A DNA stretch of 5,308 nt from Alphaproteobacteria bacterium (GTDB taxonomy: Bacteria; Pseudomonadota; Alphaproteobacteria; ATCC43930; CGMCC-115725). The notes under the pieces are model-generated. The model was not told where the DNA came from and made no database searches. It saw only the letters and a program-made list of their open reading frames with translations. The position numbers and the translations under genes were made by a program. Every line of letters starts with the position of its first letter. Position 1 is the first letter of the stretch. The stretch spans positions 1-5,308 of the forward strand of contig JAFAHP010000219.1 of NCBI GenBank assembly GCA_019237175.1, given 5' to 3'. Positions 1 through 5,005 of this stretch are shown in pieces.

Positions 1-789
1 TTTGTATTTGCGGTCGAGATCGGTGAGGCCGATGCGGGCCGCACGCGCCCGCTCATCGTCATTGCGGAACAACAGACGGCCCTGCATCTGGCCGCCGATG
101 CACCGCAACGCCGCCGCTGCCAGCACCCCTTCCGGAGCGCCGCCCGAACCAACATACATGTCGATGCCGGTTTCCGGGCTTGAGGTGGCGATGACGCCGC
201 TGACATCGCCGTCGGAAATCAGAGCAATGCGGGCCCCGGCGGCGCGCACTTTCGCGATCAGTTCGGCATGGCGTGGACGATCGAGAATGCAGACGACGAG
301 GTCGGCGATATCGGCCTTTTTCGCCTGGGCGAGATTTTTCAAATTGACCGCCGGCTCTTCGTCGAGATCGACGAGATCGTCGGGCAAGCCGCCGCCCACG
401 GCGATCTTATCCATATAGACATCCGGGGCATTCAGAAAGCCGCCGGCATCAGCCATCGCGATGACCGAGAGGGCGTTGGCGCCGCCCTTTGCGGTGATCG
501 TGGTTCCTTCGAGCGGGTCGAGCGCGATGTCGAGCGGCGGCCCGTTTCGGGTCCCGACCTTTTCGCCGATATAAAGCATCGGCGCCTCGTCGCGTTCGCC
601 CTCGCCGATTACGACAGTCCCGTCGATCGCCAGACTGTTGAGGGCGTCGCGCATCGCATCAACGGCAGCCTGGTCGGCGGCCTTTTCGTCGCCGCGCCCC
701 ATCAGCCGCGACGCCGAGAGTGCGGCGGCCTCGGTCACGCGAACTGCTTCGAGTGCCAAATTGCGATCCATCCGTGACGTCTCGGGCAT
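1..789 (-). CDS. glpX: Fructose-1,6-bisphosphatase class II (GlpX), 5' part; 3' end beyond the left edge
   Basis: The enzyme hydrolyses fructose-1,6-bisphosphate to fructose-6-phosphate plus phosphate in the cytoplasm, for gluconeogenesis or the Calvin cycle; many alphaproteobacterial homologues may also act on sedoheptulose-1,7-bisphosphate. The 263 codons present read without a stop and align along their length with E. coli GlpX. Motifs in order: GRGDEKAADQAAVDAMR (31-47), IDGTVVIGEGERDEAPMLYIG (starting at 55, holding the metal-site acidic residues), DPLEGTT (91-97, phosphate/metal site), GGANALSV (102-109), NAPDVYMDK (120-128), ISDGDVSGVI (191-200) and GGAPEGV (216-222). The family is usually about 320-335 residues, so some 60-70 C-terminal residues are missing. 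The start at 789 has GGAGGA at 795-800 just upstream; an in-frame ATG at 771 lies nearer the family's usual N-terminus but lacks such a site. It is transcribed away from the neighbouring gene. The assignment is firm; only the exact substrate range is inferred. Confidence 0.96.
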   Translation of the reverse strand, partial: MPETSRMDRNLALEAVRVTEAAALSASRLMGRGDEKAADQAAVDAMRDALNSLAIDGTVVIGEGERDEAPMLYIGEKVGTRNGPPLDIALDPLEGTTITAKGGANALSVIAMADAGGFLNAPDVYMDKIAVGGGLPDDLVDLDEEPAVNLKNLAQAKKADIADLVVCILDRPRHAELIAKVRAAGARIALISDGDVSGVIATSSPETGIDMYVGSGGAPEGVLAAAALRCIGGQMQGRLLFRNDDERARAARIGLTDLDRKYK

Positions 790-794
790 GACGT

Positions 795-800
795 TCCTCC
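795..800 (-). promoter_or_regulatory. Ribosome-binding site of glpX
   Basis: The minus strand reads GGAGGA, five bases upstream of the ATG at 789. This supports that start over the in-frame ATG at 771, which has no comparable purine-rich site. Confidence 0.75.
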
Positions 801-1018
801 TTGTCATCCGTCGGTGATGATGATGAGAGCCTGATCGCTAATCAAACTCATCGGCACAAAGCTGTGTTCGCGGCGGACGCCGAGCCCGACAAAGCGGGCA
901 GGCGGCGCCGCAGCCAGGAGCGATTCGGTGGCGCTCGCGACGCATGCGGTCAAACCCGACTTGGGACCCTATTCGCGGGGTTCCGCGGCGTCAATCGTTC
1001 GCCGGCTTGGGTGGCAAA

Positions 1019-1047
1019 TCAACAAACCGGCGGACCGACTGTATGAT
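1019..1047 (+). promoter_or_regulatory. Possible sigma70-type promoter for the propeller gene
   Basis: A TCAACA box (4 of 6 to the -35 consensus) at 1019-1024 is followed by 17 bp and TATGAT (5 of 6 to the -10 consensus) at 1042-1047. Transcription would begin near 1054, giving a leader of about 50 bases before the ATG at 1103. This rests on consensus matching only. Confidence 0.35.
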
Positions 1048-1090
1048 GCGGCCGGCTCGCTAAAGTTGAGAGAGCATGAGAAAGCCCGAA

Positions 1091-1096
1091 GGAGGA
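1091..1096 (+). promoter_or_regulatory. Ribosome-binding site that decides the propeller gene start
   Basis: GGAGGA stands six bases before the ATG at 1103. The in-frame ATG at 1076 has only a weak purine stretch upstream and would place nine extra charged residues before the signal peptide, so 1103 is preferred. Confidence 0.75.
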
Positions 1097-1102
1097 ACAG
1101 GG

Positions 1103-2185
1103 ATGAAGGCAATTCGCCTTGCAGGCATGGCTTTCATCGTCGCCGCATGCCTCGGCGGCTTTCGCGCTGCAGCCGCCGACGAAGCTTGTGGTCCGATCGG
1201 TGACCTGGGGTTCGTGTGCGGGCCGGCAAATTCGGAGGATCTCGTGCAAGTGCCGGGAACCACCTGGATCGTTGCGGGCGGCATGGCCGGAGGCGCGGCG
1301 GAGACCCGCGGCGGCCTGCATCTGATCGACAGTGTCGATAAGTTTTCGACAATTCTGTTCCCCGACGGCAATCCACGGGTGCTGTGGGACAGGGCGACCT
1401 ATGGCGATTGCCCCGGACCGCCCGATCTCGCCAAGTTTTCCGCGCAAGGCCTCGACCTGCGTTCCGGCACCGGCAGCACGAGCACGCTTTATGTCGTGAA
1501 TCACGGCGGCCGACAATCGATCGAACTCTTTTCGCTCGATACCAAGCAAAGCGAACCCGCCGTCGTGTGGATCGGCTGCGTGGTGATGCCCGCCCATACC
1601 TGGCCCCACTCGGTGGCGCCTTTCCCCGATGGTGGCATGGTCATTACCAGCACGTACGATCACGGCGATCCCAGCTATTCCGAGAAATTGGCCGACGGCG
1701 CCGATACCGGCGCGGTCTACGAATGGCATCCCCACCAGGGTTTCACTCTGGTTCCCGGCAGCCAGCTGTCCGGCAACAAAGGGATCGAAGTGTCGCGCGA
1801 CGGCCAATGGATCTACATCGCGGCGTGGGGAAACAAGGCCGCCGTGCGCTTGGGGCGGGGCGAGGGTGCCTCGGGCAAGAGGGACGTGCTGCCGGCGGGA
1901 TTCCTCGTGGACAATCTGCGCTGGGGCTCCGACGGCCAGTTGATCGTGACCGGGCAAAACGCGGCGGCGGCCGAGGTTCTCAGCTGCTTTCAAAGCGTGG
2001 CTCCGCGCTGTACCCAGCCCTGGCGGATCGATCGGTGGGACACGCGCGCGATGACGCTCAGGCCAGTGGCGAGCAAGCCTGGTAATTCGGAATTCGGCGG
2101 TGCGACGGTCGGCTTGCAGATGGGTGCCGACATGTTTGTCGGCACCTTCCGTGGCGATCGCATTGCCTATTTCTCGCTGAAATAG
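1103..2185 (+). CDS. Exported paraoxonase/arylesterase-like six-bladed beta-propeller protein (SMP-30/gluconolactonase-type fold)
   Basis: The 360-residue product starts with an export signal (MKAIRLAGMAFIVAACLGG). It could be a lipoprotein with lipobox VAAC and Cys16, or be cut by signal peptidase I after Ala25 (AAAA-DE); either way it is envelope-bound or periplasmic. The mature part follows the paraoxonase pattern in order: SEDL (44-47; Glu45 matches the calcium ligand Glu53 of human PON1), LYVVNHGG then ELFSLD (129-146; His134 matches PON1 His134), GNKGIEVSRDGQWIYIA (224-240; Asn225 matches PON1 Asn224), FLVDNLRW (267-274; Asp270-Asn271 match PON1 Asp269-Asn270) and a C-terminal GGATVG...MFVGTFRGDRIAYFSL blade like the PON end. 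The PON1 Asn168-Asp169 pair appears replaced by His-Ser (169-170) and PON1 His115 by Gln115. Cysteines 29, 39, 103, 159, 295 and 303 could form disulfides. By family it may be a calcium-dependent lactonase or esterase, but the altered ligands make activity and substrate uncertain. It lies 148 bp before the first amidohydrolase gene. Confidence 0.8.
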   Translation: MKAIRLAGMAFIVAACLGGFRAAAADEACGPIGDLGFVCGPANSEDLVQVPGTTWIVAGGMAGGAAETRGGLHLIDSVDKFSTILFPDGNPRVLWDRATYGDCPGPPDLAKFSAQGLDLRSGTGSTSTLYVVNHGGRQSIELFSLDTKQSEPAVVWIGCVVMPAHTWPHSVAPFPDGGMVITSTYDHGDPSYSEKLADGADTGAVYEWHPHQGFTLVPGSQLSGNKGIEVSRDGQWIYIAAWGNKAAVRLGRGEGASGKRDVLPAGFLVDNLRWGSDGQLIVTGQNAAAAEVLSCFQSVAPRCTQPWRIDRWDTRAMTLRPVASKPGNSEFGGATVGLQMGADMFVGTFRGDRIAYFSLK

Positions 2186-2277
2186 GCCGCTGAGCGGGCC
2201 GTAGGTTCACCTCGCCGGCGCGTCGGAGGACGGGACGAGAGCCGCGATTTATTCCGGTTTGCCGATTTGTTGCGCCG

Positions 2278-2306
2278 GTGACACGGTCCTGCGGGATTGC
2301 TAGAAA
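2278..2306 (+). promoter_or_regulatory. Putative promoter of the first amidohydrolase gene
   Basis: GTGACA (2278-2283, 5 of 6 to the -35 consensus), a 17-bp spacer and TAGAAA (2301-2306, 4 of 6 to the -10 consensus) precede the gene, with a predicted leader of about 20 bases. The same arrangement with related flanking bases occurs before the second paralog (3582-3610), which strengthens both calls. The remaining 2186-2277 stretch shows no clear terminator for the gene before it. Confidence 0.45.
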
Positions 2307-2333
2307 TCGATCCCCGTCCCGTGGAGGATCGCT

Positions 2334-3281
2334 ATGGCGGCAAAGCCCTATATCATCGCGCTGGAAGAGCATTACCTGGACTCCGAGGTAAAGCAGCATG
2401 GCGGCCCCGGCGCGGGTCCGGAAATCGTCAGCCGTCTCGACGATCTGGGACAATTGCGCCTACATGAGATGGACGAGGCCGGCATTGACTTGCAGGTGCT
2501 GTCGCATTCGATCCCCGGCTTGCAGACGATCGATGCCGAAACGGCCGTGCCGATGGCGCGCCGGGTCAACGACCGTCTGCGCCAAGCGGTGGAGCGGCAT
2601 CCCGACCGCTTTGCCGCGTTCGCCGCGCTCCCGACTGCAGATCCCGAGGCTGCAGCCGACGAGCTCGAGCGCTCCGTGACGACGCTCGGTTTCAAGGGCG
2701 CGATGGTCAATGGCCTGACTGATGGGGTTTTTCACGACGACCGGCGCTTCTGGCCAATCTACGAGCGGGCGCAGGCGCTCGACGTGCCGATCTATATCCA
2801 TCCGGCCTTGCCACATCCCGCGGTCGTCGAGACCTATTACAAGGATTACGTGCACCAGCACCCTGGGATCCTACGCGCCGCCTGGGGCTTCACGGTCGAA
2901 ACTGCGACCCAAGGCGTGCGCTTCGTCTTGAGCGGGGTGTTCGACGCCTATCCTGGTCTCAAAATCATCCTTGGCCATATGGGCGAGGGGCTGCCGTTTT
3001 ATCTGTGGCGCATCAGCCACGGACTGCGCGCAACCATGAACGCGCGCAGTTTTCGCGACATTTTCTGCGCACACTTTTATATCACGACGAGCGGCTTCTT
3101 CTCCGACCCGGCGCTGTTGTGCAGCGTGATGGAGATGGGGATCGATCGGATCATGTTTTCGGTCGATTATCCGTTCGCCGACAACCCGCTTGGCGCAAAG
3201 TGGACCGAAACTCTACCGCTGTGTGCCGAGGACAAAGAGAAGTTGTTGAGCGGTAACGCCAAGCGGTTACTCAAGCTTTAG
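2334..3281 (+). CDS. Amidohydrolase family 2 protein, ACMSD / gamma-resorcylate decarboxylase-like (first paralog)
   Basis: The 315-residue product is a full-length TIM-barrel metal enzyme resembling the gamma-resorcylate / 2,3-dihydroxybenzoate / 5-carboxyvanillate decarboxylase branch of the amidohydrolase superfamily. Visible landmarks: IALEEHY at 8-14 (Glu11 and His13, matching the Glu8/His10 metal ligands of gamma-resorcylate decarboxylase), RFAAFAALP (92-100), GFKGAMVNG (119-127), VPIYIHP (151-157, metal ligand His156), ILGHMGEGLPF (212-222, catalytic His215), TTSGFF (251-256) and MFSVDYPF (274-281, metal ligand Asp278). All expected metal-site residues are present, so it is probably active, either as a non-oxidative decarboxylase of an aromatic acid or as a hydrolase; the substrate cannot be told. 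It has no signal peptide, so it is cytoplasmic. The start has GGAGG at 2323-2327, six bases upstream. The second gene downstream is a paralog (about 74% identity by hand count). A terminator-like hairpin follows directly. Confidence 0.9.
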   Translation: MAAKPYIIALEEHYLDSEVKQHGGPGAGPEIVSRLDDLGQLRLHEMDEAGIDLQVLSHSIPGLQTIDAETAVPMARRVNDRLRQAVERHPDRFAAFAALPTADPEAAADELERSVTTLGFKGAMVNGLTDGVFHDDRRFWPIYERAQALDVPIYIHPALPHPAVVETYYKDYVHQHPGILRAAWGFTVETATQGVRFVLSGVFDAYPGLKIILGHMGEGLPFYLWRISHGLRATMNARSFRDIFCAHFYITTSGFFSDPALLCSVMEMGIDRIMFSVDYPFADNPLGAKWTETLPLCAEDKEKLLSGNAKRLLKL

Positions 3282-3286
3282 AGCCT

Positions 3287-3321
3287 GTCGGGAAACCGAT
3301 TTATCCCGGCCCGTTCTTTTT
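3287..3321 (+). terminator. Probable rho-independent terminator after the first amidohydrolase gene
   Basis: Six bases after the stop codon, GTCGGGA (3287-3293) can pair with TCCCGGC (3304-3310) around a 10-base loop, with one G-T pair. A T-rich tail, TTCTTTTT, follows at 3314-3321. The stem is short and the tail is offset by three bases, so termination may be partial. It would separate the two paralogs into distinct transcripts. Confidence 0.45.
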
Positions 3322-3352
3322 CGATCGTTCCCTCACGAGCGTCGCACGGGCG

Positions 3353-3384
3353 GCCCCGGGGTCAGGCGAGCGAAGGCCCGTCGG
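3353..3384 (+). repeat. Degenerate GC-rich repeat, copy 1
   Basis: This stretch aligns with 4651-4682 (about 27 matching bases with small gaps, counted by hand). Both copies lie 45-75 bases after the stop codon of an amidohydrolase paralog, so they may be remains of duplicated 3' flanks or two members of an intergenic repeat family. High GC makes chance similarity possible. Confidence 0.3.
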
Positions 3385-3581
3385 CGCTGAGCGGGGGCAG
3401 GGCTTCCATTCGCTCGCCCCGGTTCAAGCCAGGGGGCAGGCTCAGGGCCCTCGCTGCAGTTGATCCCGGGCCACGCGGGGAGGATTTTGGATAGGTGCCA
3501 TGAGATTACAGCCTCCATAAACGGGGGGAGACCGGCGCCGGATTGGTTGCGGGAGGTTCGGCCGATGGCTCCGAGCTCGGG

Positions 3582-3610
3582 GTGACAGGGGTCCAAGGGA
3601 CTGATAAAAA
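3582..3610 (+). promoter_or_regulatory. Putative promoter of the second amidohydrolase gene
   Basis: GTGACA (3582-3587), a 17-bp spacer and TAAAAA (3605-3610) lie 35 bases before the start codon. Box sequences and spacing match the element before the first paralog (2278-2306), and about 22 of 33 aligned bases around it agree, so it looks like a duplicated promoter that was kept. Confidence 0.45.
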
Positions 3611-3632
3611 CGGCCAGGTCGACCACAATTTT

Positions 3633-3640
3633 GGGAGGAG
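3633..3640 (+). promoter_or_regulatory. Ribosome-binding site that decides the start of the second amidohydrolase gene
   Basis: GGGAGGAG ends five bases before the ATG at 3646. A longer reading from TTG at 3631 would overlap this site and lacks one of its own; the ATG start also gives the same MAAKPY beginning as the paralog. Confidence 0.85.
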
Positions 3641-3645
3641 CGGCA

Positions 3646-4605
3646 ATGGCGGCAAAGCCCTATGTCATTGCGTTGGAGGAGCATTACGTCGACCCCGAGG
3701 TGAAGCGTCACTACACCGGGATGGACGCGCGTCAGGCCCCCGGGATCGCAGAGCGTCTCGAAGATGTCGGCCAGGGCCGCATCGCCGGGATGGACGCCGC
3801 GGGCATCGATCTCCAGGTTCTCTCGCACGCAAATCCAGGCCTGCAGAAAATGGATGCCGAGACTGCCGCGCGGCTCGCCCGCGGCGCCAACGACCGGCTG
3901 CATGAGACGGTGCGTGCCCATCCCGACCGGTTTGCCGCGTTCGCCGCTATTCCGACACCCGATCCCAAGGCGGCGGCCGACGAGCTCGAGCGCGCGGTAA
4001 CCAGGCTCGGCTTCAAGGGTGCGCTGGTCAACGGTCTGACCAATGGCGCCTTTCTCGACGAGAGGCGGTTCTGGCCGATCTTTGAGCGTGCGGCAGCGCT
4101 TGATGTGCCGCTATACATGCATCCATCGACCCCGCATCCCGCAGTCGTCGAGGCATACTATAAAGATTACGTCGAGAAATACCCGTCGTTATTGCGCGCC
4201 GCCTGGGGCTTTACTGTGGAAACCGCAACCCAGGGCGTGCGCCTCGTGTTGAGCGGCGTGTTCGACGCCTATCCCAACCTCAAGATCATCATCGGCCATT
4301 TGGGCGAGGGGCTGCCGTTCTATCTGTGGCGCATCACCATGGGGTTCGAGCGCGATGGCCGTGGCGGCAAAAGCTTCCGGGATGTGTTCTGCGAGCATTT
4401 CTATGTGACGACGAGCGGCTTCTTCTCCGACCCGGCCCTTCTATGCTGCATGATGGAACTCGGCATCGACCGCATCATGTTCTCGGTCGACTACCCGTTT
4501 GTCGACAATCCACCAGGCGCTAAATGGACCGAGACATTGCCGATCTGCAGCGAAGACAAGGAGAAATTGCTCAATGGCAATGCCCGCCGGTTATTGAAGA
4601 TTTAG
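3646..4605 (+). CDS. Amidohydrolase family 2 protein, ACMSD / gamma-resorcylate decarboxylase-like (second paralog)
   Basis: The 319-residue product is a cytoplasmic TIM-barrel metal enzyme paralogous to the gene at 2334 (about 234 of 315 positions identical by hand count). The metal and catalytic residues are all kept: Glu11 and His13 in ALEEHY, His159 in LYMHP, His218 in IIGHLGEGLPF and Asp282 in MFSVDYPF. TTSGFF, WGFTVETATQGVR and NGLTNG are also shared. The copies differ most in two places: residues 21-49, where this one is four residues longer (HYTGMDARQAPG), and residues 232-242, where MGFERDGRGGK replaces HGLRATMNAR. Other changes such as YMHPSTPHP for YIHPALPHP sit beside metal-site residues. 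This pattern suggests a conserved reaction with shifted substrate preference, which is inference. Decarboxylase or hydrolase activity on a hydroxylated aromatic acid is possible from the family but not shown. It is preceded by its own promoter-like element and a strong ribosome-binding site. Confidence 0.9.
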   Translation: MAAKPYVIALEEHYVDPEVKRHYTGMDARQAPGIAERLEDVGQGRIAGMDAAGIDLQVLSHANPGLQKMDAETAARLARGANDRLHETVRAHPDRFAAFAAIPTPDPKAAADELERAVTRLGFKGALVNGLTNGAFLDERRFWPIFERAAALDVPLYMHPSTPHPAVVEAYYKDYVEKYPSLLRAAWGFTVETATQGVRLVLSGVFDAYPNLKIIIGHLGEGLPFYLWRITMGFERDGRGGKSFRDVFCEHFYVTTSGFFSDPALLCCMMELGIDRIMFSVDYPFVDNPPGAKWTETLPICSEDKEKLLNGNARRLLKI

Positions 4606-4619
4606 AGCCATTTCCACTC

Positions 4620-4633
4620 GAGCGGCGGCGCTC
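4620..4633 (+). terminator. Weak terminator-like hairpin after the second amidohydrolase gene
   Basis: GAGCG and CGCTC can form a five-base stem with a GCGG loop, 14 bases after the stop codon. Only CCTTTA follows rather than a real T-run, so the call is tentative. Confidence 0.25.
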
Positions 4634-4641
4634 CTTTACCT

Positions 4642-4743
4642 GGTCATCCCGCCCCGGGTCACGCCAGCGATGGGCCCGCCGGAAGAAAATCCGGGGGTGT
4701 CCCGGGATCTACGTGGATGGCTGTGACGAGCCAGGCCATGACC
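4642..4743. repeat. Putative intergenic palindromic repeat element
   Basis: The stretch is bounded by GGTCAT (4642-4647) and its inverse ATGACC (4738-4743). Inside is a five-base CCGGG/CCCGG stem (4691-4705), and phrases such as GTCATCCC and TGTCCCGGGATCTACG resemble dispersed intergenic mosaic elements common in alphaproteobacterial genomes. No coding capacity is seen. Membership in a repeat family is inferred from resemblance only, since just one full copy lies in the window. Confidence 0.4.
4651..4682 (+). repeat. Degenerate GC-rich repeat, copy 2
   Basis: This is the counterpart of the stretch at 3353-3384. It lies within the palindromic region that follows the second amidohydrolase gene. 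Confidence 0.3.
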
Positions 4744-4940
4744 GATCGAGTGCAATGGCTGATCCTTGGCGGATAGCCGTGCGCGTCGCAAACGGCCGCG
4801 CAGTCAGGATCCGGCGGATGGTCCTCAGTCATGGCCGAGATTGTCGGTGGGTGCCGTTGACGAGGGCGGACTAAAGGGACGCGTCCGGTCCACTCCCGTT
4901 ATCCAGCTCCGGGACTTTGTGCGAGGATCCGCTTGCCCCT

Positions 4941-4975
4941 CCCTCTCTCCGCGCACCCCCGCGCAAGAGAGAGGG
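4941..4975. repeat. Strong interrupted hairpin at the 3' end of the CmcJ/NvfI-like gene
   Basis: CCCTCTCTC (4941-4949) pairs perfectly with GAGAGAGGG (4967-4975). Inside it GCGC (4951-4954) pairs with GCGC (4961-4964) around an ACCCCC loop. It starts about 30 bases beyond the stop codon of the minus-strand gene. There is no T-run on either side, so it is more likely a transcript-end-stabilising or repeat palindrome than a classic terminator. Similar CCCTCTCC/GGAGAGGG palindromes are frequent between genes in GC-rich alphaproteobacteria. Confidence 0.55.
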
Positions 4976-5005
4976 CCGGGAGGAGAGGCGCTGGCCGAAC
5001 TAGGA

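Larger units (their letters stand above)
801..1102. other. Divergent intergenic region between glpX and the propeller gene
   Basis: These 300 bases separate two divergent genes and show no ORF with recognisable protein similarity in any frame. They should hold the promoters of both genes. For the rightward gene there is a plausible promoter at 1019-1047. For glpX the only candidate seen is weak: TTGACG (minus strand, 989-994), a 17-bp spacer and TAGGGT (966-971). On the minus strand a 15-codon reading frame (MSLISDQALIIITDG, 851-804) ends just before the glpX ribosome-binding site; it has no Shine-Dalgarno sequence of its own and is not called as a gene. No homoserine dehydrogenase end is visible upstream of glpX, although that gene often precedes glpX in alphaproteobacteria. 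Confidence 0.6.
3282..3645. other. Intergenic region between the two amidohydrolase paralogs
   Basis: These 364 bases hold a terminator-like hairpin at the left end and a promoter-like element plus ribosome-binding site at the right end. Between about 3322 and 3580 there is no ORF with a convincing protein; reading frames on either strand give arginine/proline-rich translations typical of GC-rich noncoding DNA. A 32-base GC-rich stretch at 3353-3384 resembles 4651-4682, at a similar distance after the second paralog. Confidence 0.6.
4606..5005. other. Intergenic region between convergent genes, no convincing gene
   Basis: These 400 bases lie between the ends of two convergent genes. Open frames here give low-complexity arginine-rich translations, lack ribosome-binding sites and resemble no family I know. 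The region holds a weak terminator-like hairpin, a repeat-like palindromic stretch (4642-4743) and a strong hairpin (4941-4975). I see nothing definable in 4744-4935. Confidence 0.6.

Noticed and set aside
2..777. Plus-strand reading frames of 138 and 169 codons over the left end
   Set aside because: They are antisense to glpX, whose minus-strand frame has full-length family motifs, and have no ribosome-binding site or family resemblance.
804..851. A 15-codon possible leader peptide upstream of glpX
   Set aside because: It has no Shine-Dalgarno sequence, no run of regulatory codons and no attenuator hairpin, so it is not called as a gene.
1019..1993. Minus-strand 324-codon frame opposite the propeller gene
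   Set aside because: It is a GC-rich antisense shadow; the plus-strand frame has a signal peptide, ribosome-binding site and paraoxonase motifs.
3322..3581. Search for a small gene, RNA or CRISPR-like repeats between the two paralogs
   Set aside because: No regularly spaced repeats, no tRNA-like fold and no ORF with a ribosome-binding site could be identified.
3442..3921. Minus-strand 159-codon frame crossing the intergenic region and the second amidohydrolase
   Set aside because: Much of it is antisense to the conserved enzyme, it has no recognisable domain, and a similar antisense frame over the first paralog is explained by the shared coding sequence.
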